DNA from: Micromonospora cabrerizensis | GTDB lineage: Bacteria > Actinomycetota > Actinomycetes > Mycobacteriales > Micromonosporaceae | DNA length: 64,000 nt | Assembly (NCBI RefSeq): GCF_022230955.1 | Contig: NZ_JAKKFI010000069.1 | Location: forward strand, 62,001 to 126,000 | Direction: 5' to 3' | Shown here: positions 38,695-47,592 of the stretch, piece after piece | How the letters are laid out: each line of letters starts with the position of its first letter | How positions within the stretch are numbered: the first letter of the stretch is position 1 | Program-made: the position numbers and the translations under genes | Notes under the pieces: model-generated | Database searches by the model: none | The model's input: the letters and a program-made list of their open reading frames with translations, nothing else | Told to the model about the DNA's origin: nothing

Positions 38695-40122
38695 ATGGCC
38701 CGCGTGAAGGCACCGCCCGGTCTCCGGGCGGAGGTGCGGCGTTCCGCGCCCTCGCTGGCGGCCGCGCTCGCGCTCGGTCTGCTCGCGGCGCTCGCCGTGG
38801 GACCGGCCTGGGCCAACGCGGCGGAGCCGGGGCCGGGGCCGGTCGTGGCGGTGACCGACCCGGTCAGCGAACCGGAGGCCACCGAGACGCAGGATCCCAC
38901 CCCGACCGAGGAACCGACGGACCCGCTGCCGACCGACCCGGCACCGGAGACCACCGCGCCCGCGCCGGAGACGACGCCACCGCCACCGGTGACCACCGCC
39001 CCGGAGGTGCCGCCGGCACCGACCACCGGCGCGCCCGCGCCGGGCGGACCACCGACGGCCGTGCCCCCGGTCGCGCCGCCGCCCCCGGTCCCGCCGGTCC
39101 GCCCGCCTCCCCCAGGTTCGGCGGCGCCGCCGAACCCGTTGGGCGTCCAGGTCACCACCCAGGACGTCACCCTCCCCGAGGCCTACTGGAACACCGCCAG
39201 CACGGCCACCACGTTGCAGGTCACCGTCCACAACACCGGCACGACCGCACAGCGGATCCGGCTCTCGTACCGGCTGCCGGCCGGGCTGACCGACGTCGGA
39301 ACGAAGGGCTGCACCGCCGCCGGTGACGGGACGTACCGCTGCGGGGCCTGGACAGCCGAGGCGGGCGTGCGGTTCAGCGCCCTGCTCCGCCTGCGGGTCG
39401 ACGGCGCCGCGTGGAAGCAGATGCCGCTCGCCGGCTCCGTCCAGGTCGTGGCGGACGCGCCGGGAGTGCCGGGGGAGGCGACCGACGACCAGGGCTTCGC
39501 GGTGCTCTTCCCGCCCGGCCCGCCGGTGCCCGGGATCGATCTCGCCGCCGACGAGGTGGCCTTCGACATCAGCGGCGCTGCCAGCACCCTCGCGCTCCGG
39601 CTGGGCAACACCGGCGCGGTGGACGCCACCGGCCGGGTCGAGGTCGTGCTGCCGCCGGGGGTGACCGTTCCGACTCCACCGCCCGGCTGCGTGGCGGTCG
39701 ACCCGACCCGCACCCGCTGCGACGCGGGCCTGCTGGCGGCGGGCAAGACCGCCGAGTTGCGGCTGCCGGTGGAGGCGACGCCGGAGGCCCAGCGGGAGGC
39801 GCCGCTGTCCGGGGCCGTGATCGGTCAACTCGATCCGCGTAGCGGCGCGACAAAGCAGGTCCAGATGAGCTTCCGGATCACCGCGGCGGCCGCGCTGGCC
39901 ACGCCGGTGGTCTCACCGCCCGCGCCGACCGGCTCCCAGGGCGTACTCCCGGGGGGTGCCGCCGACGACGAGGGCGGAATGAGCTCGGTCCAGGGCACCG
40001 CGATCATCCTGATCGTGGTCTCCGCGCTGCTGGTGGTGCTCGCCCTCACCCTGGCCACGACCTCGCTGCGCCGCCGGCTCAACGGCCCGGCGCCCGGTCC
40101 CGCGCCCAACCCGGTCGACTGA
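38695..40122 (+). CDS. Surface protein with Pro/Thr stalk and C-terminal membrane anchor
   Basis: A 475-residue secreted protein: signal peptide (about residues 1-42, SLAAALALGLLAALAVGPAWANA), a ~100-residue Pro/Thr-rich stalk (EPTDPLPTDPAPETTAPAPE-type), then a ~270-residue beta-sandwich region that contains two similar CARDB/DUF11-like segments (LQVTVHNTGTTAQRIRLSYRLPAGLTDV; LALRLGNTGAVDATGRVEVVLPPGVTV), and a C-terminal transmembrane helix (GTAIILIVVSALLVVLALTLATTSL) with an RRRL cytoplasmic end. It probably projects from the membrane through the cell wall. No sortase motif is present. A strong terminator follows. Confidence 0.82.
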   Translation: MARVKAPPGLRAEVRRSAPSLAAALALGLLAALAVGPAWANAAEPGPGPVVAVTDPVSEPEATETQDPTPTEEPTDPLPTDPAPETTAPAPETTPPPPVTTAPEVPPAPTTGAPAPGGPPTAVPPVAPPPPVPPVRPPPPGSAAPPNPLGVQVTTQDVTLPEAYWNTASTATTLQVTVHNTGTTAQRIRLSYRLPAGLTDVGTKGCTAAGDGTYRCGAWTAEAGVRFSALLRLRVDGAAWKQMPLAGSVQVVADAPGVPGEATDDQGFAVLFPPGPPVPGIDLAADEVAFDISGAASTLALRLGNTGAVDATGRVEVVLPPGVTVPTPPPGCVAVDPTRTRCDAGLLAAGKTAELRLPVEATPEAQREAPLSGAVIGQLDPRSGATKQVQMSFRITAAAALATPVVSPPAPTGSQGVLPGGAADDEGGMSSVQGTAIILIVVSALLVVLALTLATTSLRRRLNGPAPGPAPNPVD

Positions 40123-40127
40123 TCGCT

Positions 40128-40161
40128 CGGCGACCCCGGCCGCAGCCGGCCGGGGTCGCCG
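40128..40161 (+). terminator. Hairpin terminator after the surface protein gene
   Basis: Perfect 13-bp inverted repeat (40128-40140 with 40149-40161), five bases past the stop codon. Confidence 0.75.
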
Positions 40162-40417
40162 AAGTGATCCGGTGGTGATCTGAATTACGGCGGGCGCGGC
40201 GTAAGACCGCAAACCGGGGCAATCGTCGGGTAGTAGGGGTCCCAGTCGGCGGACCTCCGGGGATGGTTAGGGCTCCCTTAGACGTAGGCTCTCAAGTGAG
40301 GTACGACAGCGGCCGGACCAGCCTGGGGCGGTGCGGTGACACGTTGCGTCAAGGAGGTTCCGTGGGCGGGCAAGGCGAGGTTTTGCGAGCCCCGCAGTCG
40401 CGAACGAAGGTGGCACA

Positions 40418-42265
40418 GTGACCAAGCAGATCCGTCAACTCGACCGGGTGGTCATCCGATTCGCCGGTGACTCCGGCGACGGCATGCAGCTGACCGGCGA
40501 CCGGTTCACCTCGGAGACGGCGCAGCTCGGCAACGACATCTCCACGCTGCCAAACTTCCCCGCCGAGATCCGGGCTCCCGCCGGCACCCTGCCCGGTGTG
40601 TCGAGCTTCCAGGTGCACTTCGCCGACTACGACATCCTCACTCCGGGCGACGCGCCCAACGTGCTGGTGGCGATGAACCCGGCGGCCCTCAAGGCCAACC
40701 TGGCCGACCTGCCGCGCGGCGCGGACATCATCGTCAACACCGACGAGTTCACCAAGCGCAACCTCGCCAAGGTCGGCTACCAGGCCAGCCCCCTGGACGA
40801 CGACTCGCTGGCCGGCTACGTCGTGCACCCGGTGGCGCTGACCTCGATGACGGTCGGTGCGCTCGCCGCTCACCAGGTGTCCAAGAAGGACGCCGAGCGG
40901 TCGAAGAACATGTTCGCCCTCGGCCTGCTCTCCTGGATGTACTCCCGGCCCTTCGAGTCGACGCTGCGCTTCCTGGAGCGCAAGTTCGCGGCCCGTCCGG
41001 AGCTGGTCGCGGCGAACGTCGCCGCCTTCAAGGCCGGCTGGAACTTCGGCGAGACGACCGAGGACTTCGCGGTCCGCTACGAGGTCAAGCCAGCGAAGAT
41101 GAAGCCGGGCACCTACCGCAACATCACCGGCAACGCGGCGCTCTCGCTGGGGCTGGTCGCCGCCGGGGTCCGGTCCGGGCTGCCGGTCTTCCTCGGCGCG
41201 TACCCGATCACGCCCGCCTCCGACATCCTGCACGAGCTGAGCAAGCACAAGCGCTTCGGCGTTCTCACCGTGCAGGCCGAGGACGAGATCGCCGCGGTCG
41301 GCGCAGCGCTGGGCGCGTCGTACGGCGGCTCGCTCGGCGTGACCACCACCAGTGGCCCCGGTGTGGCGCTCAAGAGCGAGACGATCTCGCTCGCGGTGGC
41401 GCTGGAGCTGCCGCTGGTGATCGTGGACGTGCAGCGCGCCGGCCCTTCGACCGGAATGCCGACCAAGACCGAGCAGGCCGACCTCAACATGGCGCTGTAC
41501 GGCCGGCACGGCGAGGCTCCCGTCGCGGTGATCGCGCCCCGGTCACCGTCGGACTGCTTCTTCGCGGCGCTGGAGGCGGCCCGGATCGCGCTGACCTACC
41601 GCACGCCGGTGATCCTGCTGTCCGACAACTACGTCGCCAACGGTTCGGAGCCGTGGCTGCTGCCCGACGTGGAGTCGCTGCCCGACCTGCGGGTCGAGTT
41701 CGCCACCAAGCCCAACGGTGACGACGGCACCACCTTCCTGCCCTACCTGCGCGACCCGGAGACCCTGGCCCGCCCGTGGGCGATCCCCGGCACCGCCGGG
41801 CTGGAGCACCGGATCGGCGGCCTGGAAAAGGCGGACAAGACCGGCGACATCTCCTACGACCCGGCCAACCACGACTTCATGGTGCGGACCCGGGCGGCCC
41901 GGATCGAGACGATTCCGGTGCCGGACATCGAGGTGGAGGACCCGGACGGCGACGCCCGGGTGCTGGTCCTCGGCTGGGGCTCGACGTACGGGCCGATCGG
42001 CGCGGCCTGCCGCGGGGTGCGCCAGCGTGGGCTGTCCATCGCCCAGGCACACCTGCGGCACCTCGCCCCGATGCCGGCCAACCTCGGTGAGGTGCTGCGC
42101 TCGTACGACAAGGTGGTCATCCCGGAGATGAACCTGGGTCAGCTCGCCCACGTCATCCGGGCCCGCTACCTGGTCGACGCGATCAGCTACAACCAGGTCC
42201 GCGGCCTGCCGTTCACGGCCGCCGAGCTGGAGACGACGCTGGAAGAGGTTCTGAAGAATGTCTGA
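40418..42265 (+). CDS. korA: 2-oxoacid:ferredoxin oxidoreductase alpha subunit (gamma-alpha fusion)
   Basis: A 615-residue subunit of 2-oxoglutarate:ferredoxin oxidoreductase, which oxidatively decarboxylates a 2-oxoacid to its CoA ester and reduces ferredoxin in the TCA cycle. Residues 1-190 are a gamma domain (VVIRFAGDSGDGMQLTGDRF; NFPAEIRAPAGTLPGVSSF), followed by the alpha domain (ALSLGLVAAGVRSGLPVFLGAYPITPASDILHEL; AEDEIAAVGAALGASYGG; TTSGPGVALKSE). GTG start preceded by GAAGG. A 295-base 5' gap (40123-40417) with AT-poor direct repeats should contain its promoter. The last eight bases overlap korB. Confidence 0.93.
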   Translation: MTKQIRQLDRVVIRFAGDSGDGMQLTGDRFTSETAQLGNDISTLPNFPAEIRAPAGTLPGVSSFQVHFADYDILTPGDAPNVLVAMNPAALKANLADLPRGADIIVNTDEFTKRNLAKVGYQASPLDDDSLAGYVVHPVALTSMTVGALAAHQVSKKDAERSKNMFALGLLSWMYSRPFESTLRFLERKFAARPELVAANVAAFKAGWNFGETTEDFAVRYEVKPAKMKPGTYRNITGNAALSLGLVAAGVRSGLPVFLGAYPITPASDILHELSKHKRFGVLTVQAEDEIAAVGAALGASYGGSLGVTTTSGPGVALKSETISLAVALELPLVIVDVQRAGPSTGMPTKTEQADLNMALYGRHGEAPVAVIAPRSPSDCFFAALEAARIALTYRTPVILLSDNYVANGSEPWLLPDVESLPDLRVEFATKPNGDDGTTFLPYLRDPETLARPWAIPGTAGLEHRIGGLEKADKTGDISYDPANHDFMVRTRAARIETIPVPDIEVEDPDGDARVLVLGWGSTYGPIGAACRGVRQRGLSIAQAHLRHLAPMPANLGEVLRSYDKVVIPEMNLGQLAHVIRARYLVDAISYNQVRGLPFTAAELETTLEEVLKNV

Positions 42266-43292
42266 GCCCATCGCCCTCAAGCTCACCGCGAAGGACTTCA
42301 AGTCCGACCAGGAGGTGCGCTGGTGCCCCGGTTGCGGTGACTACGCGATCCTGGCGGCCATCCAGCAGTTCATGCCGGAGCTGAACATTCCGCGGGAGCG
42401 CACCGTCTTCGTCTCCGGGATCGGCTGCTCGTCGCGCTTCCCGTACTACATGAACACGTACGGGATGCACTCGATCCACGGCCGCGCCCCGGCGATCGCG
42501 ACCGGCCTGTCGGTGTCGCGGCCGGACCTGTCGGTCTGGGTGGTCACCGGCGACGGTGACGCGCTCTCCATCGGTGGCAACCACCTGATCCACGCGTTGC
42601 GGCGCAACGTCAACCTCAAGATCCTGCTGTTCAACAACCGGATCTACGGTCTGACCAAGGGTCAGTACTCGCCCACCTCCGAGGTCGGCAAGGTCACCAA
42701 GTCGACCCCGGCCGGCTCGGCGGACGCCCCGTTCAACCCGCTCTCGCTCGCGCTCGGCGCGGAGGCCAGCTTCGTCGGCCGGACCATCGACTCCGACCGG
42801 AAGCACCTCCAGTCGGTGCTGCGGGCCGCGGCCGAGCACGAGGGCTCGGCATTCGTGGAGATCTACCAGAACTGCAACATCTTCAACGATGGGGCGTTCG
42901 AGCAGCTCAAGGACCCGTCCACGCGGGACGACTACCTGATCCGCCTGGAGCACGGGCAGCCGATCACCTTCGGGGCCGACGGGCAGTTCTGCGTGGTGCA
43001 CCCGCCGGGCGGCTTCGGCCTGGAGGTCCGGGAGACCAGCTCGGTCCGCCCGGAGGAGATCGTCGTGCACGACGCGACGGTGGCCGACCCGGCGTACGCC
43101 TTCGCGCTGTCCCGGCTGCCCGGCCTCGACCTGCGCAACACCCCGATCGGGGTGTTCCGCTCGGTGGACCGGCCGTCCTACGACAGCGTGGTGCAGAGTC
43201 AGCTCGCGGCCGCCAAGGCGACGGTCACCGAGACCCCCGAGCAGCAGCTCGCCGGCCTGCTGGGCAGCGGCGACACCTGGACGATCATCTGA
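42258..43292 (+). CDS. korB: 2-oxoacid:ferredoxin oxidoreductase beta subunit
   Basis: A 344-residue thiamine-diphosphate-binding beta subunit. CPGCGDYAILAAIQQF near residue 23 gives cluster/TPP loop cysteines; GIGCSSRFPYY carries another conserved Cys; the TPP motif is VTGDGDALSIGGNHLIHALRRN ... FNNRIYGLTKGQYSPT, with GDG-N30-N. The C-terminal half binds substrate and contains EIYQNCNIFNDGAF. The eight-base overlap with korA shows translational coupling; both subunits are needed to form the enzyme. This KorAB type replaces or supplements 2-oxoglutarate dehydrogenase in several actinomycetes. Confidence 0.93.
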   Translation: MSEPIALKLTAKDFKSDQEVRWCPGCGDYAILAAIQQFMPELNIPRERTVFVSGIGCSSRFPYYMNTYGMHSIHGRAPAIATGLSVSRPDLSVWVVTGDGDALSIGGNHLIHALRRNVNLKILLFNNRIYGLTKGQYSPTSEVGKVTKSTPAGSADAPFNPLSLALGAEASFVGRTIDSDRKHLQSVLRAAAEHEGSAFVEIYQNCNIFNDGAFEQLKDPSTRDDYLIRLEHGQPITFGADGQFCVVHPPGGFGLEVRETSSVRPEEIVVHDATVADPAYAFALSRLPGLDLRNTPIGVFRSVDRPSYDSVVQSQLAAAKATVTETPEQQLAGLLGSGDTWTII

Positions 43293-43304
43293 TCCGTCCG
43301 ACCT

Positions 43305-43348
43305 GACGAGAGCGGCCGTCCCCGGTTCCGGGGGCGGCCGCTCTCGTC
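43305..43348. terminator. Bidirectional terminator after korB
   Basis: Perfect 14-bp outer stem (43305-43318 with 43335-43348) with an inner CCCCGG/CCGGGG stem, between converging korB and azoreductase genes. Confidence 0.8.
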
Positions 43349-43362
43349 GTTCCGGCGCTGCC

Positions 43363-44007
43363 TCAGCGCTGGGCGGAAGCCGGCAGCCAGAGGTTGTCGA
43401 TCTCCTTCTCGGTCGCCGCGAGGCTCGCCTCGTGCAGCGGGATCAGCTCGGCCATCGCCGGCACCGAGGGCGCGAGGGTCAGCTCGGTGCTGATGAAGCG
43501 CGGCTCCAGGCCGGTCATCGACAGGCCGTGCGGGAGCCACTGCTCCGCGTGGTCCCAGCCGTGACGCGGGGTGCCCTCGCCGTAGCCGCCACCCCGGGTG
43601 GCCAGCACCACGAACTCGCGGCCGGTGAGCAGGCCCTCCTGCGTCGTCGGGTCGTAGGTGAGGCCGGCGACGATCAGGTGGTCGACCCAGGCCTTGACGC
43701 TGCTGGGTGCGCCGTAGTTGTACAGCGGGAGGCCGAGCAGCACTACGTTGGCCTGCTTCACCTCATCGACCAGCCGCTCGCTGAGCTCCCAGGACTCGCG
43801 CTGGGCCGGCGTGTGCTGGTCCGGCGGCGTCATGCGGGCCAGGCCGCCCTCCGAGTCCAGGTGCGGCAGCGGTTCGGCGCCCAGGTCCCGGTAGGCGACG
43901 GTGCCGTCCGGGTGGGCCGCACGCCATGCGTCGACCGCGCGGGCGGTGAGCCGCCGGCTGACCGACCAGTCACCGCGGATGCTCGAGTCAATATGCAGAA
44001 GATGCAT
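43363..44007 (-). CDS. FMN-dependent NADH-azoreductase (AzoR-like)
   Basis: A 214-residue flavodoxin-fold quinone/azo reductase using NADH. It shows LLHIDSSIRGDWSVSRRLTARAVDAW (phosphate-binding start), VVLLGLPLYNYGAPSSVKAWVDHLIVAG (the FMN/ substrate loop with PxYNxGxP as PLYNYGAPS) and FVVLATRGGGYGEG. AzoR-type enzymes detoxify quinones by two-electron reduction. The start is one of two adjacent ATGs; 44007 has GGAGG at four bases, 44010 at one. It is divergent from a MarR regulator, 83 bases apart, which probably represses it. Confidence 0.9.
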   Translation of the reverse strand: MHLLHIDSSIRGDWSVSRRLTARAVDAWRAAHPDGTVAYRDLGAEPLPHLDSEGGLARMTPPDQHTPAQRESWELSERLVDEVKQANVVLLGLPLYNYGAPSSVKAWVDHLIVAGLTYDPTTQEGLLTGREFVVLATRGGGYGEGTPRHGWDHAEQWLPHGLSMTGLEPRFISTELTLAPSVPAMAELIPLHEASLAATEKEIDNLWLPASAQR

Positions 44008-44076
44008 CATTCCTCCTTCAGGAATCGTTCGTGAGGCACCAACTATTTATAGCAGGCCGATGTTCCGTGAAGTCGG

Positions 44077-44082
44077 TAGACT
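44077..44082 (+). promoter_or_regulatory. -10 element of leaderless marR-type gene
   Basis: TAGACT followed by seven bases and ATG 44090, which favours this start over ATG 44060 (ten codons earlier). Confidence 0.55.
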
Positions 44083-44089
44083 GGGTCAC

Positions 44090-44566
44090 ATGTCCGCGCA
44101 GCCGCTCGACACCTCGGAGCACCGCTCGGGCGCGCTGCTGGACCATCTGGCCCGGCGGATGCGGCTGCGGTCGGAGTCGGTGCTGGCACCACTGGGGCTA
44201 CGCCCCCGGCATCTGGTCGCTCTCACCGTGCTGCGCGCCGGCGGTGGCACTGGTCAACAGGCCCTCGCCACCATCCTGGAAATGGACAGCACCAACATCG
44301 TCGGGCTGCTCAACGACCTCGAAGCGAAGCAACTGATCGAGCGTCGGCGCTCACCCGAGGACCGTCGCCGACATGTCGTCGAACTCACCGAAGATGGGGC
44401 AAAACGCCTCAGCGAGGCCGAATGCGCCCTCGCCAGCGCCGAGAACGAGGTGCTTGGCGCACTGGATGCCACCGAGCGGGAGACGCTCTACGACCTGCTC
44501 CGGCGGGCCTCCACGACGCCGGTCAGCTGCACCGAGACGATCTGCGCCGCCGACGACGCCTGCTGA
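44090..44566 (+). CDS. MarR-family regulator with C-terminal cysteines
   Basis: A 158-residue winged-helix repressor. The DNA-binding part is LLDHLARRMRLRSESVLAPLGLRPRHLVALTVLRAGGG followed by QQALATILEMDSTNIVGLLNDLEAKQLIERRRSPEDRRRHVVELTEDGAKRL, the usual MarR wing with DRR. It has four Cys: 112, and three in the last 12 residues (147, 152, 158; CTETICAADDAC). Redox- or quinone-sensing MarR proteins such as YodB and QsrR use reactive Cys, so a thiol switch is plausible here. Divergent from an azoreductase, a typical target. ATG 44060 is an alternative start. Confidence 0.88.
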   Translation: MSAQPLDTSEHRSGALLDHLARRMRLRSESVLAPLGLRPRHLVALTVLRAGGGTGQQALATILEMDSTNIVGLLNDLEAKQLIERRRSPEDRRRHVVELTEDGAKRLSEAECALASAENEVLGALDATERETLYDLLRRASTTPVSCTETICAADDAC

Positions 44567-44654
44567 CACCTCAGCCCGGCCGCCGTCCCATCGCGCCATC
44601 CGTTCGCCGCCTCTGCGCGGCAGGACGGTCCGGCGGTCGCCTCCGGCAGGACGG

Positions 44655-45668
44655 TCAGGCGGTCGTCGCCGACTGGGGGCGGTCGTCGCGCACGTGCACC
44701 AGCATGTCGCCGGTCTCGATCACCGCACCGGCCCGGTCGGCCAGGGTGACGACCTTGCCCCGCCGTACCAGGGCGATCACCAGTGACTCCAGCTCGCGTG
44801 GCGAGCGACCCACCTCGCTGCGCTCGGCTGAGCGCATGGCCAACGCCATGCCCTGACCGGGGGTGAGCAGATCCTCCACCACGTCGATCAGCGGCGGGGC
44901 CGAGGTGGACAGACCGAGGAGCCGGCCCGCGGTGGCCGAGGAGACGATCACGTGGTGCGCACCGCTCTGCTTGAGCAGCGGAGCGTTCTCCGCCTCCCGC
45001 GCCGCCGCGATGATCCGGACCTGCCCGGCGGTGAGCTGCCGTACCGTCAGCGCGACCAGCACCGAGGCGTCGTCACTGTCGGTCGCGATGATCACGGCCT
45101 TGGCGTTCTTGACGTGCGCCTCGTTCAGCACCGACGAGCGGGTCGCCGAGCCCTCGATCGCCACCAACCCGGCGGAGGTGGCCTGCCGCAGGGCGGCGGC
45201 GCTGCGCTCCACCACCACGATCCGCGAGCGGTCCAGACCGTTCTCCATCAGGGCGGAGACAGCGCTGCGCCCCTTGGTGCCGTAGCCGCAGATGATGACG
45301 TGGTCCTTCACGGCTCTCCTCCACCGCGACAGGCGACGGCCGGTCCGGTACTGCTCGGTCAGAACTTCCAGGGTGGTGCCAACCAGGATGATAAGGAAGA
45401 TCACCCGGGCCGGGGTGATGAAGAGGACGTTGACCAGCCGGGCCGACGGCGCGGCCGGGGTGATGTCCCCGTAGCCGGTGGTCGAGAGCGACACGACCGC
45501 GTAGTAGAAGCAGTCGAGCAGGGTGAGGCCGTCCTCGTTGACGTCGCGGTAGCCGTCGCGGCCCAGGTAGACGGCGGCGACCACGGCGAAGACCAGGCCC
45601 AGGGCGGCGGCGAGCCGTAGGCTCAGCGCGCTCAGCGGGCCCCGGCGCTGCGCGGGGAAATGGATCAC
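44655..45668 (-). CDS. Potassium channel with RCK (TrkA-N) domain
   Basis: A 337-residue two-helix K+ channel subunit. N-terminal helix LSLRLAAALGLVFAVVAAVYLG, pore loop with selectivity filter TTGYGD at ~63-68 (VVSLSTTGYGDITPAAP), inner helix VNVLFITPARVIFLIILVGTTLEVL, then an RCK domain with Rossmann glycine loop VIICGYGTKGRSAVSAL and VVVERSAAALRQA. Ends with a TrkA-C-like segment (ESLVIALVRRGKVVTLADRAGAVIETGDMLVHV). The channel opens in response to ligand, often NAD(H), Ca2+ or c-di-AMP. Complete in all parts; 20 bases of AT-rich leader separate it from upstream sequence. Confidence 0.93.
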   Translation of the reverse strand: MIHFPAQRRGPLSALSLRLAAALGLVFAVVAAVYLGRDGYRDVNEDGLTLLDCFYYAVVSLSTTGYGDITPAAPSARLVNVLFITPARVIFLIILVGTTLEVLTEQYRTGRRLSRWRRAVKDHVIICGYGTKGRSAVSALMENGLDRSRIVVVERSAAALRQATSAGLVAIEGSATRSSVLNEAHVKNAKAVIIATDSDDASVLVALTVRQLTAGQVRIIAAAREAENAPLLKQSGAHHVIVSSATAGRLLGLSTSAPPLIDVVEDLLTPGQGMALAMRSAERSEVGRSPRELESLVIALVRRGKVVTLADRAGAVIETGDMLVHVRDDRPQSATTA

Positions 45669-45835
45669 CGTCGAACCTGCCCCGCCACCGTCGCCTGCAC
45701 GCCCACAACATAGCGGTTACGGCCCGCTTCGCACGTCCGGGTCGCTCGCGGACAACCGACACCGGTCTCGCACTCGACTACTGGACGACAACGACGAACC
45801 GGTGCAGGCCGGCAGACGGAGGGGGCGCGACCCTC

Positions 45836-46348
45836 GTGACGACCAGCGGCGGACGGCGAGCCGAGGCCGACGACGAATACACCGAGTACGTCCGGTCCCG
45901 AATGGTCCAGTGGCGACGCACCGCCTATCTGATGTGCGGGGACTGGGACCGGGGCGACGACATCCTGCAACGCGTGCTCACCGAGCTGTACCGCAACTGG
46001 GCGCGGGTCCGGCAGGCCGACCACCCCGACGCGTTGGTGCGCACCATGCTGCTGCGGCGGCTGATCGACGAGCGACGGTTGCGCTGGGCCCGGGTGCGGC
46101 TCGGCACCGCCCTGCCCGACGTGGCGGCCGCCGCCACCGACCCGACCGACCGGATCACCCTGGTCGGCGCGCTGCGGCAGGTGCCGCCGCGACAACGCGC
46201 GGCGCTGGTCCTGCGGTACTTCCAGGATCTCAGCGTCGAGGAGACCGCCCGGGCCATGGGCTGCACGACGGGGACCGTCAAGAGCCAGACCGCCAAGGGC
46301 CTGGCGACCCTGCGCACCCTGCTCACCCCCACCCTGACCGGCAACTGA
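45836..46348 (+). CDS. SigE-family RNA polymerase sigma factor
   Basis: A 170-residue sigma factor. Region 2: YVRSRMVQWRRTAYLMCGDWDRGDDILQRVLTELYRNWARV; region 4: RQVPPRQRAALVLRYFQDLSVEETARAMGCTTGTVKSQTAKGLATLRTLL. It belongs to the same family as those at 1 and 16.8 kb but differs in YLMCGDW, a cysteine in place of the usual Thr. GTG start has GGAGGGGG ~11 bases upstream. The next gene starts 11 bases after its stop, giving a sigma/membrane-partner operon. Confidence 0.92.
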   Translation: MTTSGGRRAEADDEYTEYVRSRMVQWRRTAYLMCGDWDRGDDILQRVLTELYRNWARVRQADHPDALVRTMLLRRLIDERRLRWARVRLGTALPDVAAAATDPTDRITLVGALRQVPPRQRAALVLRYFQDLSVEETARAMGCTTGTVKSQTAKGLATLRTLLTPTLTGN

Positions 46349-46359
46349 GAGGAGCGACG

Positions 46360-47478
46360 ATGCTGGACGAACGCCAGATTGGCGACCTGATGCTGACCGA
46401 GGTCGAATCGGCCGAGCGGCCCTCCGCCGTGCTGGACCTGCACCGGGCGATGACCACCGCACGGCGGCAACGCCGCCTCGCCCGGGGAACAGGTGCCGCG
46501 CTGCTGGCGGCGGCGCTGACCGTCGGCGGCCTCGTCGTCCCCGACCTGCTCACCCGGGACCGACCGCCGGCCCCCGTCCCGTTCGGCACGGCGCCCGCCG
46601 GTGCCCAGACGGGCCTGCCGGTAGCGCTCACCACGGTCGACCCACAGCGGGTGTACGTCCGGTTCGGCTGGCTGCCGGACGGACTGCGAGATCTCCAGTA
46701 CCAGGCCGGACTGCTCCTCTCCGGCCCGGGTGTCTACCTCGGCGCGTCCAACGGCCGCAGCGACGACCAGCGGCAGTTCGTGGCCGTCTGGCTCCTCCCG
46801 AAGGGCGTGCAGCCGTCGGCACCCCAGCGGGACAGCGCTGAGCCAGCCGTGGCCGGCGACACCGCTGCCGGCCCGGAACTCAACGGCGGGCCCAGTGTCT
46901 TCGCCAGCTATTCCGGCGCCGAGAAGCCGGAGGCGATCCTGCGCTGGCGGTACGCCCCGGACGGATGGGCACAGGTCCGCGTGGTCGGGACCGGGTCGGA
47001 CGTGCGGGGCACGGCGACGCAGGTCGCCAGGTCACTGCGCTTCGGCACCGACCCCGTCCCGATGCCGGCGACCGTGGCTGGCATTCCGGGGAACCTGCGG
47101 ATGATCACGCTCGGCGTGAACGAGTCGCTGGACGAGCCCCGGTCCTGGTACGCGGGGTGGACCTGGACCTCGGAACCGGCCACCGTCGAGCCCAAGTGGC
47201 AGCGGGCCCGGACGCTGACCGTCGGCGTCTCCCGCTACCGCAACGTCACCGATCCGACCGACAAGGCGTACGTCGACCCGAACACCACCCTGGACGGGCA
47301 CCGGGCACGGTTCGGTGGCGAGAACGGCAACGAGTCGCTGACCGTTTACGACGTGAACGGGGCGAACGTCAGCATCGACGACAGCGCTCTGCTTCCCACC
47401 GGCGGCACTCGGGCGCTCTACCCGGCGGTGACGCTGGTGGCGGAGCCGGCCAACTGGCACACCCACCTGCACCAATGA
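46360..47478 (+). CDS. Membrane protein cotranscribed with sigma factor
   Basis: A 372-residue protein: cytoplasmic N-terminus (MLDERQIGDLMLTEVESAERPSAVLDLHRAMTTARRQRRLARG), one transmembrane helix (AALLAAALTVGGLVVPDLL), and an extracytoplasmic beta-rich domain ending in VTLVAEPANWHTHLHQ. GAGGAG precedes ATG. Position after a sigma factor suggests an anti-sigma role with the short cytoplasmic helix pair acting on the sigma factor. No zinc-type anti-sigma motif is present. The exterior domain has no detectable repeats and resembles nothing I can name. Confidence 0.75.
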   Translation: MLDERQIGDLMLTEVESAERPSAVLDLHRAMTTARRQRRLARGTGAALLAAALTVGGLVVPDLLTRDRPPAPVPFGTAPAGAQTGLPVALTTVDPQRVYVRFGWLPDGLRDLQYQAGLLLSGPGVYLGASNGRSDDQRQFVAVWLLPKGVQPSAPQRDSAEPAVAGDTAAGPELNGGPSVFASYSGAEKPEAILRWRYAPDGWAQVRVVGTGSDVRGTATQVARSLRFGTDPVPMPATVAGIPGNLRMITLGVNESLDEPRSWYAGWTWTSEPATVEPKWQRARTLTVGVSRYRNVTDPTDKAYVDPNTTLDGHRARFGGENGNESLTVYDVNGANVSIDDSALLPTGGTRALYPAVTLVAEPANWHTHLHQ

Positions 47479-47485
47479 GAGCCCC

Positions 47486-47517
47486 GGGGCCCGCGCCGTC
47501 GGAGCGGCGCGGGCCCC
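47486..47517 (+). terminator. Hairpin terminator after the sigma-partner gene
   Basis: Perfect 13-bp stem (47486-47498 with 47505-47517), eight bases past the stop codon. Confidence 0.75.
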
Positions 47518-47592
47518 GACGGGTCCGCCTGGACGGCCAGGGACGGGCATGATGAGGGTGAACGGAACGACGACCGCGAAAGTGAGGCCGGC

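Noticed and set aside
37195..39828. 877-codon minus-strand open frame
   Set aside because: Antisense of folP2, nuoA boundary and the surface protein; arises from high-GC third positions.
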